From Desulfobacula sp. (GTDB taxonomy: Bacteria; Desulfobacterota; Desulfobacteria; Desulfobacterales; Desulfobacteraceae), in the NCBI GenBank assembly GCA_013792075.1, contig VMSR01000072.1:17866-81865 (forward strand): DNA of 64,000 nucleotides, in the 5' to 3' direction. The notes beneath the pieces were generated by a model that did no database searches, had not been told where the DNA came from, and saw only the letters and a program-made list of their open reading frames with translations. Both the position numbers and the translations under genes were made by a program. Positions 53,879 to 62,645 of the stretch are shown here, piece by piece (the first letter of the stretch is position 1; each line of letters begins with the position of its first letter).

Positions 53879-56206
53879 CTATTGCCTGACCGGCATTTCT
53901 GTATTCCGCTTTTGTTCAAGCTGAACAATGGAGGGGGTTAAAAAAATCAACAGTTCATTCCGGTCATCTTTTTTTGTATCCGTGCCGAAAAGTGTCCCGA
54001 TAATGGGTATTCCTGAAAGAAATGGCAGTCCGTTGGAAGTATCGGTGTTGGTTGTCTTGACAACACCACCGATGACCACGGTATCATTGTTGTTCACAAG
54101 AAGTTCTGTTTCCGCCTCATTGGTGGCAAGGGTGGGAACGCCTGTGGTTGTCTCGCCGGAAACATCATTTTTGGTGAGATAAATGGTCATGGAGATGCGT
54201 TTGTCCGGCGTTACATGGGGCGTGACTTCCAGGAGCAGATCCACATTTTTAAATTTGACAGAAGAACCGCCGGCATCATCGCGTTCAAGATAGGCGATTT
54301 CCTTTCCCTGCTTGATTTTGGCCTTTTTGTTGTCCAGGGTTAATATTCTCGGAGAAGAGACAATCTTGACATCTCCCTGCTGTTCAGATGCCTCAAGCTG
54401 TGCGTTTAAAGCCATTGCAGAAGACCCGAACAATCTGAAAAAGGAAAAATCCGTCTTAAGCCCGCCACCTGTGGGTTTATTAACCGACACGTTAAAATCA
54501 TCCACAAATGTTGAGGTAATGGCGGTAGCATTGGACAGGTTCCATCCCACCCCGATGCTCCGTGCGAATTCCTTGGTGACTTCCACCACCTTTGCCTCAA
54601 TCATGATCTGGGGGGTAACCGTATCCAGCCGGAAAATAATCTCCTGGGCCTGGTCGACTTTTGCCTGGGTATCGGTGAGGATAATCATATTGGTCCGCTG
54701 ATCCACAGAAATTTTCCCCCGGTCCTTGGAAAGGATCTGTTCGATGTGGGGCTTAATATCCGCCTCGGCATCGGAATAATTAATGGGGATATACTGGGTC
54801 ACCAGGGGCTCAAAACTCTCTTTCTGCTCCAGGGATTTTTTTTGGGCGGCAATGGCATCCTGCAGGATCACTTCTTCGTTTTGCAAGGTTGCAATTGTCG
54901 CGATGCGAATCACATTGCCTTCATTTTTTTTCCCAAGCCCATTCATTTTCAGTACAAGGTCCAGCACCTGATCCCAGGGAACAGGCTCTTCCAAAGTCAT
55001 GGTCACTTTGCCCTGTACATCCTTGTCAATGGCAAAATTGAGCCCTGAAACACTCCGAAGAATCCTGAACACATTTTTAATGTCTGTATCATAGAAATCA
55101 AGTTTAATTTTTTCTCCCGTATACCGGGGAGAAGCTTGACCGGGTATCAGGTTCTTTTCCGCTTTTTTGACCAGACTGGTTTGGGAAACACCCTTTTCGC
55201 CGGCAACAATAGGAGGGGTTTCTGCCATGCCATGGGGTTTTGTCACCATGGCGTTGGAGAGTTGCTTTTGGGCCTTATCAAAAAGAGGCGGCGCAACCTG
55301 GGAGGGTTCGAACACCAGGGTAATGACATTCTGATCCTGGGAAATTCGATAGGGAACCTGCTCCCGGACAGTGATCTCAATAACGGAATCCTTGGCATTA
55401 TCCGGCCTGTTCTTGGGTTCTATTCCCTCCACCGCTGAATTAAAATACCGGGTTAAAAGAGGTCGCAAATGCGCGGCCGGTATCTTTGTATCAACAAGAT
55501 TCAGGTTCAATATACGATCCCCTCGCCGGGTCATCTCATACTTTATCGGGTGACTGGTTTCCAGCCGGATATCCGACCTGCCGGACTCCAGGGTATTGAA
55601 CGCTATCCCTGTCATTACCGCAGGGGTATCCGACACAACCACCGGCACGGAGGGGATGGATTGGCTTGGGGGGGAAGTACCGGGAGCCGTGGTCATTTCT
55701 TTGGAAAGAGAACGCTCCCCAGGCAATGGCGGAGAAAGAACCACCCGCAGAAGTGCCCCTTCTTCCATAACTTCATAGGAAAGATCCTGGTTCAAAAGGA
55801 TTTCCAATTTTGCGGTGGTCTGCTTCTGATCCGCATAGGTCAGCTTAAGCCCGCCGATGGCATCATCTTTAATCGAACCGGGAATAAGGCCTGGTTTTAT
55901 AAGGGTTTCGGGAAGGTATACGCAAATGGCAAAGGGAAAGGGCTGCTTAATGGAATAATAGGCAAGTTCCTTATTTCCCGTGATCCGTACCTCTATGGAC
56001 TTGTTTTCTTTATTAATATCAATCCCATGGATATATTTTTGCCCGGCAATACTTTCTCCTGCCACGGAAGATCCGGCCTGTATCTCCAGTTTAGCCGGGG
56101 CATCTTTTTTCTGTGATGTCTCGCACCCGACCACAAAGAACAGCGCTAAAACCCCGGCAACCAGTGCCGCACCATAGGTTTTTTTATTAAATTGAAAAAA
56201 CGGCAT
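53879..56206 (-). CDS. pilQ: type IV pilus secretin PilQ
   Basis: Outer-membrane channel for the type IV pilus. The 775-residue protein has an N-terminal export signal with a lipobox-like VVGC, AMIN domains (about 45-330), an STN/N0 domain (DFYDTDIKNVFRILRSVSGL), N1 domain and the C-terminal secretin (VPTLATNEAETELLVNNNDT, FGTDTKKDDRNELLIFLTP). The ATG at 56206 begins one base after the pilP stop with GGGG upstream; an ATG six codons earlier would overlap pilP. Confidence 0.94.
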   Translation of the reverse strand: MPFFQFNKKTYGAALVAGVLALFFVVGCETSQKKDAPAKLEIQAGSSVAGESIAGQKYIHGIDINKENKSIEVRITGNKELAYYSIKQPFPFAICVYLPETLIKPGLIPGSIKDDAIGGLKLTYADQKQTTAKLEILLNQDLSYEVMEEGALLRVVLSPPLPGERSLSKEMTTAPGTSPPSQSIPSVPVVVSDTPAVMTGIAFNTLESGRSDIRLETSHPIKYEMTRRGDRILNLNLVDTKIPAAHLRPLLTRYFNSAVEGIEPKNRPDNAKDSVIEITVREQVPYRISQDQNVITLVFEPSQVAPPLFDKAQKQLSNAMVTKPHGMAETPPIVAGEKGVSQTSLVKKAEKNLIPGQASPRYTGEKIKLDFYDTDIKNVFRILRSVSGLNFAIDKDVQGKVTMTLEEPVPWDQVLDLVLKMNGLGKKNEGNVIRIATIATLQNEEVILQDAIAAQKKSLEQKESFEPLVTQYIPINYSDAEADIKPHIEQILSKDRGKISVDQRTNMIILTDTQAKVDQAQEIIFRLDTVTPQIMIEAKVVEVTKEFARSIGVGWNLSNATAITSTFVDDFNVSVNKPTGGGLKTDFSFFRLFGSSAMALNAQLEASEQQGDVKIVSSPRILTLDNKKAKIKQGKEIAYLERDDAGGSSVKFKNVDLLLEVTPHVTPDKRISMTIYLTKNDVSGETTTGVPTLATNEAETELLVNNNDTVVIGGVVKTTNTDTSNGLPFLSGIPIIGTLFGTDTKKDDRNELLIFLTPSIVQLEQKRNTEMPVRQ

Positions 56207-56207
56207 A

Positions 56208-56915
56208 TTATTCCCCACTCTCATTTTTATGAAGTTTTACTTCCTGGAATTGCACCTGGCGTTTCCCTTTATAATCCTCCAGGAATTCTTTGACCAAAAT
56301 ACTGCTTTGATTTATTTCAGAAACCTGGCCGCTGTTTTTACCTATATAGGTTCCGATTTTCACTTCATAGCCTTTTCCCGTAGCATCTTCCACCATGGCA
56401 ATCTGCCTGTTTTTCATCAGGATAACTGCCACAAGTTTAATCTGGTCTATACCAATTTTCTCAAGGGGTGTCAGCATCCGCTTGGGCTTTTCATCAATAA
56501 CCGGAGTTGTAAGCTCTTTATCCTGAAGCAGGGGTAAAAACGGATCAATTTTCCCTGCCGGGTTATATCCCACAACCGTTTCAACGGCATCCGGGTTGCG
56601 GGAGGTATCAACTGCAACACTCAGCTCTTTTTTGGCCTGTTCTTCTGTCACAGTTCCGGCGGGATTGGTCTGTATTGCCGGGGAATCTGTTTTTGGAGGG
56701 GAAAGGGGGGGATGCGTTGGGGCCTGCGCCATCATTTCCGGCTGTGGTGCGGGTTTTTTCCCGGCCCTTTCGGAAGACAACGGCAAAATAGTACCTGAAA
56801 CAATCACCGGTGCCGACTTCAGCTCTTTTGGGTCAGGCGGTTGCTCACACCCGGACAAGAACATGAACCCGGCACCCATTAATATGACAATTGAAGTTTT
56901 AACTAGTTTCACCAT
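56208..56915 (-). CDS. pilP: type IV pilus lipoprotein PilP
   Basis: Inner-membrane lipoprotein linking PilNO to PilQ. The 235-residue protein has a lipobox (FLSGCEQP), a long Pro-rich linker and the C-terminal PilP beta domain (KIDPFLPLLQ, LEKIGIDQIKLVAVI, VEDATGKGYEVKIGTYIGKNSG). The start at 56913-56915 begins the signal peptide just after the pilO stop. Confidence 0.92.
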   Translation of the reverse strand: MVKLVKTSIVILMGAGFMFLSGCEQPPDPKELKSAPVIVSGTILPLSSERAGKKPAPQPEMMAQAPTHPPLSPPKTDSPAIQTNPAGTVTEEQAKKELSVAVDTSRNPDAVETVVGYNPAGKIDPFLPLLQDKELTTPVIDEKPKRMLTPLEKIGIDQIKLVAVILMKNRQIAMVEDATGKGYEVKIGTYIGKNSGQVSEINQSSILVKEFLEDYKGKRQVQFQEVKLHKNESGE

Positions 56916-56926
56916 ATTCGTCAGGA

Positions 56927-57592
56927 TTATCCTTTTTTCTTTCCCTTGTTTTTCTTTGTTTCCCCGCTTGTATTTCCTTCTTTGGCCTCTGCAAACATAT
57001 AGGTCACTGCGCTGCAATTCATTTGAATCAGTCCGGCCTCTTTTTTGTCGGAAGTCATGGAAATGTCTTTGATATTTACAATACGGTTTAACCCAGCCAC
57101 CTGGAAGAAAAAATCCGCAATCTGATGATATCGCCCCTCAACATTCATGGAAAGGGGTATCTCTTTATAAAATTCTTTGTCGGCAACAGGCTCAGGCTGA
57201 AAGAGCAAAAAGACCAGACCTGCATTGGTTCCGGCATTGGAAACCCCCCTCAAAAGGGATGGCAATTCTTTTTTTTCAGGCAGTGCTTTCATGGCGATAT
57301 CAAATTTTTCCTGAACCTGGGCCATTTTTGCTTCATACTTTTTGAGTGCTTTTGCTTTTTGCTTAAAGGTTTCCAATTTCTCAACCTGACTTTTGTGCTC
57401 CGCTCTTACAGCGATTAACACCTCATTCTTTGGAACAAATATGAAATAATAGTAAGCTGTGCCCAGAACAGCGATTGTCAAAACACAGATAAGCAGTCTC
57501 TGAACCTTGCTCAGTCCGCCAACCTTTGCAAAGAAGAGCGAAATTTTTTCCTTAATGTCCTCTTGTCTGGTTTTCTCTTTAGCTGGGGCCAT
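56927..57592 (-). CDS. pilO: type IV pilus alignment protein PilO
   Basis: A 221-residue inner-membrane protein with a short cytoplasmic N-terminus, one transmembrane helix (about 33-52), a coiled coil (about 60-100) and the PilO ferredoxin-like domain (LPSLLRGVSNAGTNAGL, MNVEGRYHQIADFFFQVAGL). It forms the alignment subcomplex with PilN. Its ATG overlaps the pilN stop (TAATG), and AAGGA precedes it. Confidence 0.92.
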   Translation of the reverse strand: MAPAKEKTRQEDIKEKISLFFAKVGGLSKVQRLLICVLTIAVLGTAYYYFIFVPKNEVLIAVRAEHKSQVEKLETFKQKAKALKKYEAKMAQVQEKFDIAMKALPEKKELPSLLRGVSNAGTNAGLVFLLFQPEPVADKEFYKEIPLSMNVEGRYHQIADFFFQVAGLNRIVNIKDISMTSDKKEAGLIQMNCSAVTYMFAEAKEGNTSGETKKNKGKKKG

Positions 57593-58176
57593 TATTGTCC
57601 TTTTTTACCTGTGTCACCATTTTCCGGCACCATCGTTTTTTTGGTGCAGACCAGCTCAAAGGATTTGAGCAGAATATTGTCTTTAAACTTTTGAACCTTT
57701 GATCGTTTTAAATCAATATTGGAAAAAAGAGGGGATGTTTCAAGATTTCTCATAAAATCTGCGATTGTCGGATTGTCAAAGGCAACCCCCATAAGGGTCA
57801 CCTGGGTGGAATCGGCTTTCAGGCTTTCGATCCACATCTTTTCAGGAACAATTTTATCCGACACCTCGTCCATCAGGACCAACTGGGCCTTACGCATTTC
57901 TTCCAGTGAAGAAACGATTTTTAATTTATCTTCAAGAATCTGTAATTTCTTTTTGATCTCCGTTACCCTGTCCGCCTTTTCCTTGTACAGGGCAATCTGT
58001 TCCTGAACCTGAATCGTCTGGGCACGGGTTTCAGCGATCTTTTTATCAATTCCCAGGGTATACCAGGTCAACAAAAGGCTTATCATCACAAGTGACAGAA
58101 AAAATATCGACACCTGGCGACGGATATTTTCTTTTTTTCTGGCAAGCCGAAAGGGCAAAAGATTGATTCGGATCAT
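57592..58176 (-). CDS. pilN: type IV pilus protein PilN
   Basis: A 194-residue bitopic membrane protein starting with the conserved INLLPFR motif (MIRINLLPFRLARKK) that docks into PilM, followed by one transmembrane helix (about 22-42) and a coiled-coil periplasmic domain with the fimbrial-assembly fold. It overlaps pilM by four bases (ATGA). Confidence 0.93.
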   Translation of the reverse strand: MIRINLLPFRLARKKENIRRQVSIFFLSLVMISLLLTWYTLGIDKKIAETRAQTIQVQEQIALYKEKADRVTEIKKKLQILEDKLKIVSSLEEMRKAQLVLMDEVSDKIVPEKMWIESLKADSTQVTLMGVAFDNPTIADFMRNLETSPLFSNIDLKRSKVQKFKDNILLKSFELVCTKKTMVPENGDTGKKGQ

Positions 58177-59231
58177 TTGTCGTCCACCCTTCTCAAGGCA
58201 AGGCCCAGGGCAATGGGTGCCTGGAGCCCGGCCTTGGCTACAAATGAAGCGGGAAATTTCTTGGCATCCAAAATCAATCCGTCGAAGGGATTAATGGCGA
58301 CAACCTCTATATCCAGTTCGGATTGAAGGTTCTGGGAAAGGCCTTCCACATATCCCCCGCCCCCGCTTAATATTATTTTTTCCACCTTCAGCTCATTGCT
58401 GCTGGACTGAAAGGTATGCACCACATCACAAATTTCGGAACACCAGGCATTTGCTGTATTCCGACTGATCTCTGCCAGGGCCGTGGCCTCTTTTTGGGAT
58501 GCTTTTCCACCCAGAAGCATGTTTTGCGCTGCCTCAATACTGATTCCCACGGTATCTGACAGCTCGTCCAAAATCTGGTTTGTCCCGGAAACATTATCCC
58601 GCATCATCAGGGAGATAGCCCCTTTGAGAATATTTAAAGAGGTTTTTGACGCTCCGACATCCACCAGGAGGATCACTTGTTCAGGGTCGCCACCGGGCAG
58701 GGTTTCGTAAATATTTTGCAGTGCAAAGGTGTCGACATCAATAATTTTGGGGGTCAGGCCGGCCAGGGTAATCAAATCAATATACTCTGCCACCAGGTCT
58801 TTTTTCACCGCCACCAGCAGTACATTCATTTGATCCGGTGAAAAATCACTTTCCCCGAGAATCTGGTAGTCAATATTCACGTCATCAATGTCGTAGGGGA
58901 TATATTGTTCCGCTTCCGAATAGATGGTTGCCTGGAGTTCGTTTTCAGGCACCTTTGCCGTGTTGATTGTTTTTATGACCACAGAATGCCCGCCCGTTGA
59001 AATGGCCACATTCTTTTCTTTGATTTTATGGGTTTTAAAAAGAGTGCGGATGGTATTGGCAAGACCGTCCATATCTGCCACCCGCCCTTCGACAATGGTC
59101 CCGGGTGAAACCTGGGCCACACCGAAATTTTTAAGGATATTCCCTTTTTTGGAGGTCCCGATCTCAGCAACTTTTATGAAAGAAGAGCCGATGTCCAAAC
59201 CCACAAGATGATCCATTTTCCTAAATAACAT
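58173..59231 (-). CDS. pilM: type IV pilus ATPase-fold protein PilM
   Basis: Cytoplasmic actin/FtsA-like ATP-binding protein that connects the pilus motor to PilN. The 352-residue protein has LVGLDIGSSFIKVAEI (phosphate 1), LLVDVGASKTSLNILKG (phosphate 2) and ILSGGGGYVEGL (adenosine). The ATG at 59231 has AAGGA nine bases upstream and opens the pilMNOPQ operon. The motor ATPases and pilin are not in the window. Confidence 0.94.
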   Translation of the reverse strand: MLFRKMDHLVGLDIGSSFIKVAEIGTSKKGNILKNFGVAQVSPGTIVEGRVADMDGLANTIRTLFKTHKIKEKNVAISTGGHSVVIKTINTAKVPENELQATIYSEAEQYIPYDIDDVNIDYQILGESDFSPDQMNVLLVAVKKDLVAEYIDLITLAGLTPKIIDVDTFALQNIYETLPGGDPEQVILLVDVGASKTSLNILKGAISLMMRDNVSGTNQILDELSDTVGISIEAAQNMLLGGKASQKEATALAEISRNTANAWCSEICDVVHTFQSSSNELKVEKIILSGGGGYVEGLSQNLQSELDIEVVAINPFDGLILDAKKFPASFVAKAGLQAPIALGLALRRVDDK

Positions 59232-59277
59232 ATACGCTTATCCTTATATGGCAAGCCAGATACCTCTGGACAGCATG

Positions 59278-59301
59278 CAATACAATTGATTTTTTGTATT
59301 G
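59278..59301. promoter_or_regulatory. 8-bp inverted repeat upstream of pilM
   Basis: CAATACAA and TTGTATTG flank an 8-bp centre about 50 bp before the pilM start. It lies where a regulator or transcript leader could act on the pil operon. No regulator is assigned. Confidence 0.3.
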
Positions 59302-59362
59302 ATATCTAGTAGCAATATTACTATAATTTGATACGGTATGACTCTAAAGTCAAGTATAATCG

Positions 59363-59428
59363 TCATCTGTGACAGATGAATACCAAAACTGACAAAGATT
59401 TGTCAAACAAAAAACATTGAAATTATGA
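59363..59428 (+). promoter_or_regulatory. two palindromic operators and a promoter for the PilS-like gene
   Basis: TCATCTGTGACAGATGA (59363-59379) is a perfect 17-bp palindrome and TGACAAA-GA-TTTGTCA (59390-59405) a second one eleven bases further. The right half of the second contains TTGTCA (59400-59405), which with TTATGA (59423-59428) after 17 bp makes a plausible sigma-70 promoter for the kinase gene. A regulator bound here would cover the -35 box. Confidence 0.45.
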
Positions 59429-59455
59429 AAAAAAATACATAAATCAAGGAGCAAT

Positions 59456-60880
59456 GTGAACACAATCCCACAACCGGAAGCCGATGCCCAGAGCGTACGT
59501 CCTTTTATATTGGTCAAAGCCTTCACTTTTGCAAGCCTGATCGTCATGCTGGTGGCCACCATTGCCATCGCCGCCCTGAATGCCCACTGGGTCAGGAATA
59601 TCCTCCTTGAAAAAAACATAGAATACAATTCCCTTTTGGTTGAAAACCTCAACCACCAGATCTTTTTACGGTTCATTGCACCTGTTGTATACCAGCATGG
59701 AGAGATTATGTTGAGGGAAAAAAGCCAGCACCAACTGCTGGATGCTGTCATCAAATCGACCCTGCACAGCTTTCATGTTGAAATGGTGAATATCTATGGC
59801 ACCGATAATATTATCGGATACAGTTTTGATGAAAGTCGTGTGGGAACGGAAAACGCCGGGGGGGTCCACTATGAAAAGGCCATGAAAAACCAGGCCACCT
59901 CCAAACTGATCCAGAAGGGCAGTTTTCTTGAACTGATGTTCTGGTTTCCACAGGAGACAAAAATCATCACCTTTGCGCCTTTAATTCAGGAAGTACAGCT
60001 TTCCCGTTCAGAAGAACAGATGGTTCTTGGCGTTATTGAAGTGATCAGGGATATCTCCGGTGATTACCAAAAGGTTTTTAAACTCCAGGGCCTGATTGTG
60101 GTTTCCTGCGCCATCATCATGGGCATCCTATTTCTCATTCTCAGGTTTGTCGTAAAGCGAGGAGAAAAGATTATCGAGCACCGGGCAGAAGAAAGACTCA
60201 GACTGGAAGAAAAACTGCGTCAGACAGAACACCTTTCCGCCATTGGAGAAATGACCGCCGGGGTTTCCCATGAGATTAGAAACCCGTTGGGCATCATCAA
60301 AAGCAGCGCCCAATTGATGAGAAAAAAAATGGACAAGCTGGACCCAACCAGCAGAATTCCCGATATCATTGTGGAGGAATCCACCCGCCTTGACCACATT
60401 ATCAAGGACTTTCTCGATTTTGCAAAACCCAAGATCCCGGATTTAAGACCCTGCAGCCTGGAGGATGTGGTTGAAAAAAACCTCACCTTTCTGGCATCCC
60501 AGATTGAAGAAGCCCAGATCCAAATTATTAAAAATTATCAGGGGAATCTGCCTGAGATCCTTGCCGATACCGCCATGCTCTATCAAACCTTTTTGAACAT
60601 TCTATTAAATTCCTTCCAGGCATTGAAAGAAAATGGTGTGATCACCATATGCACCTGGTCTGAATCAGATCAGGTGCATATCAGTTTCACAGATAATGGT
60701 GCCGGTATCAGTGAAGATGTGATAAAGAAAATATGGACACCTTTTTTCACGACCAAAGATACAGGAACCGGTCTCGGCCTTGGAATCGTCAAAAATATTA
60801 TTGAAGCCCACAAAGGCCAGATCCATATCTCCAATGTGCAACCCTTGGGGACCTGCGTTGAAATTGCCTTACCGGCCTAG
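59456..60880 (+). CDS. membrane sensor histidine kinase, PilS/ZraS-like
   Basis: A 474-residue kinase with two transmembrane helices (about 20-42 and 210-232) enclosing a periplasmic sensor domain, a HisKA box with H272 (GVSHEIRNPLGIIKSSAQL) and HATPase motifs (NILLNSFQAL, DNGAGI, GTGLGLGIV). The start is GTG at 59456 with AAGGAG just upstream. The sigma-54 regulator gene follows 12 bp later. Position beside pilMNOPQ suggests a PilS role, but the topology (two helices, periplasmic domain) is nearer ZraS/AtoS than the six-helix PilS of Pseudomonas. Confidence 0.88.
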   Translation: MNTIPQPEADAQSVRPFILVKAFTFASLIVMLVATIAIAALNAHWVRNILLEKNIEYNSLLVENLNHQIFLRFIAPVVYQHGEIMLREKSQHQLLDAVIKSTLHSFHVEMVNIYGTDNIIGYSFDESRVGTENAGGVHYEKAMKNQATSKLIQKGSFLELMFWFPQETKIITFAPLIQEVQLSRSEEQMVLGVIEVIRDISGDYQKVFKLQGLIVVSCAIIMGILFLILRFVVKRGEKIIEHRAEERLRLEEKLRQTEHLSAIGEMTAGVSHEIRNPLGIIKSSAQLMRKKMDKLDPTSRIPDIIVEESTRLDHIIKDFLDFAKPKIPDLRPCSLEDVVEKNLTFLASQIEEAQIQIIKNYQGNLPEILADTAMLYQTFLNILLNSFQALKENGVITICTWSESDQVHISFTDNGAGISEDVIKKIWTPFFTTKDTGTGLGLGIVKNIIEAHKGQIHISNVQPLGTCVEIALPA

Positions 60881-60892
60881 GAGCGATACTGA

Positions 60893-62263
60893 ATGGAAAA
60901 CATATTGATAGTGGATGATGAGAAGCATTATCCGATGATTATCAGCGAGATTCTCCGGGAAGAAGGCTATTGCCCTTTCACAGCCTCAAGCGGCATGGAA
61001 GCCTTGGACATATTAAACACCCGGCTCATCGACCTTGTCCTTACCGACGTGAAAATGCCGGGGATGAGCGGAATCGACCTTCTTGAAAAAATCAAGGAGA
61101 TCAAACCAGATATGCCGGTCATCATCATGACCGCATTCGGGAGCGTTGAACGGGCCGTTGAAGCCATGCACAAGGGGGCATATACCTTTATCCTCAAACC
61201 CTTTGAAAACGATGCCTTGATTGCCCACATTGCCAAAGCCCTCTCCATGTACAAAATTGTGGAAGAAAACAATATTCTCAGGGATGCCATGCGCACCCGA
61301 TATCAATTTGATCGCATCATCGGCAAAAGCAAACCCATGCAGGAATTGTATGACATCATCCAAAAAGTAGCTCCCACCAATGCGTCTTTTCTCATCGAAG
61401 GAGAAAGCGGCACGGGCAAGGAGCTTGTTGCAAAAGCCATCCACTACAACAGCTTGAGAAAGGACAAGTCCCTTGTGGCTGTCAATTGCTCCGCCTTTGC
61501 TGAATCCTTATTGGAAAGCGAATTGTTCGGACATGAAAAAGGCGCGTTCACCGGAGCCGCCAATATGAAAAAAGGCCGGTTTGAACTGGCGGACAAAGGC
61601 ACCTTGTTCCTGGATGAGATCGGAGAACTTCCCATGGGCCTCCAGGTTAAACTTCTCCGGGTCCTCCAGGAACGCACTGTGGAGCGGGTAGGAGGAACCA
61701 TGGAGATTCCCGTGGACTTTCGTCTGGTAGCAGCAACCAATAAAATTCTTGAAGAGGAAGTTAAAAAAGGAAAGTTCAGGGAAGACCTTTATTACAGACT
61801 CAATGTGGTAAAGGCAACCATTCCCCCCTTAAGGGATCGCCAGGAAGATATCATCCTGCTGATCAATCACTTTATCGAAAAATATACCAAGGATCCTGGA
61901 ACTGTCAGCCGGGTGACCGGGGTCAACAAGGAGGCTGCCCAGATCCTGTGTGACTGCGAATGGAAGGGCAATGTAAGGGAATTGGAAAATGTCATCGAAC
62001 GCGCGGTCATCCTTTCCAGCGATACGTTGATTTGCCCGTCCGACCTGCCTCCCAACATCCGCCGACCTTCGGGAACTTCCCTCCGGCTGGAGGGGATTCC
62101 CGAAGGCGCCGGCCTGTCGGAAACCCTTGCTGCTGTTGAGAAAAGGATGATTCAACGGGCCATGAAACTATCCGGAAATGTCCAGACAAAAGCGGCAGAT
62201 ATGCTGGGCATTGGTAAAAGCGGATTGAACCAGAAGCTCAAAAAATTCAATCTGGACAAGTAA
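60893..62263 (+). CDS. sigma-54-dependent response regulator, PilR/AtoC-like
   Basis: A 456-residue enhancer-binding protein. Receiver D52 (LVLTDVKMPGMSG), Walker A GESGTGKE (170-177), an intact GAFTGA (217-222), Walker B GTLFLDEIGEL and a C-terminal Fis-type helix-turn-helix (TKAADMLGIGKSGLNQKL). All features for sigma-54 activation are present, in contrast to the NtrX-like protein at 32.2 kb. A dyad and a canonical sigma-54 promoter lie directly downstream. Confidence 0.93.
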   Translation: MENILIVDDEKHYPMIISEILREEGYCPFTASSGMEALDILNTRLIDLVLTDVKMPGMSGIDLLEKIKEIKPDMPVIIMTAFGSVERAVEAMHKGAYTFILKPFENDALIAHIAKALSMYKIVEENNILRDAMRTRYQFDRIIGKSKPMQELYDIIQKVAPTNASFLIEGESGTGKELVAKAIHYNSLRKDKSLVAVNCSAFAESLLESELFGHEKGAFTGAANMKKGRFELADKGTLFLDEIGELPMGLQVKLLRVLQERTVERVGGTMEIPVDFRLVAATNKILEEEVKKGKFREDLYYRLNVVKATIPPLRDRQEDIILLINHFIEKYTKDPGTVSRVTGVNKEAAQILCDCEWKGNVRELENVIERAVILSSDTLICPSDLPPNIRRPSGTSLRLEGIPEGAGLSETLAAVEKRMIQRAMKLSGNVQTKAADMLGIGKSGLNQKLKKFNLDK

Positions 62264-62387
62264 GGGGGACAGGACTAAAAATTGAACAAAAGACACATAA
62301 CCGCTGAAAATTCAAAATCGTAAACCCCTATCAAGTGCCTCTCCTTTCTGGCGATTGGCACAACATCTTCGTAAAACCGCTCGGATC

Positions 62388-62407
62388 AAGTTCAAAATAA
62401 TGAACTT
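62388..62407. promoter_or_regulatory. dyad, candidate enhancer site for the adjacent sigma-54 regulator
   Basis: AAGTTCA (62388-62394) and TGAACTT (62401-62407) form a perfect 7-bp inverted repeat with a 6-bp centre. The centre is about 140 bp upstream of the predicted sigma-54 transcription start, the usual distance for an enhancer-binding protein site. Confidence 0.5.
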
Positions 62408-62513
62408 TTGGGAGTCACCGGAGACCATTGGGCGATCCATGTTTCATGGCCACACACTGAAAAAAAATAAAAAATATTGTTATTTTAAAGACTTACGATA
62501 AAAAGCGAAGGAT

Positions 62514-62529
62514 TGGCAGGGGATTTGCA
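62514..62529 (+). promoter_or_regulatory. sigma-54 promoter
   Basis: TGGCAGGGGATTTGCA has the invariant GG (62515-62516) and GC (62527-62528) separated by exactly ten bases, with TGGCA and TTGCA at the -24 and -12 elements. Transcription would start near 62540. The only difference from consensus is G for C at the sixth -24 base. Confidence 0.75.
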
Positions 62530-62539
62530 TAGTGATATA

Positions 62540-62612
62540 TTTGCTAACCAAAAGTTAGTTTTTTCATCTTTTTTTCCTTTTCTAAAAAAGGCTGCCAATG
62601 GCAGCCTTTTTT
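62540..62612 (+). ncRNA. possible small RNA from the sigma-54 promoter
   Basis: The predicted transcript from near 62540 to the terminator is about 73 nt. It has a small hairpin CTAAC-CAAAA-GTTAG followed by six T, a long pyrimidine-rich tract and the terminal 15-bp terminator hairpin. There is no ATG and no open frame. A U-rich RNA of this kind could be a regulatory RNA, by analogy with sigma-54-driven sRNAs next to their regulators such as CrcZ beside cbrB. Expression is not shown. Confidence 0.4.
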
Positions 62613-62614
62613 AG
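62582..62614. terminator. bidirectional intrinsic terminator
   Basis: A perfect 15-bp stem (62582-62596 with 62600-62614) has a GGCTGCC core, a 3-nt AAT loop, and A-run/T-run flanks, so it terminates on both strands. It lies 31 bp past the stop of the minus-strand TPR gene and at the end of the plus-strand sigma-54 transcript. Confidence 0.92.
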
Positions 62615-62645
62615 TTTTGATTCCTGGTTTGGGTTTATCCAAAGA

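Larger units (their letters stand above)
62264..62645. other. intergenic region with sigma-54 promoter, dyads and terminator
   Basis: A 382-bp gap between the PilR-like gene and the converging YfgM-like gene. It contains an upstream dyad (62388-62407), a second dyad CCATG-TTT-CATGG (62437-62449), the 18-bp AT-rich sequence shared with 1257-1274 (62471-62488), a sigma-54 promoter (62514-62529) and a bidirectional terminator (62582-62614). No start codon with a reading frame follows the promoter. Confidence 0.7.
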
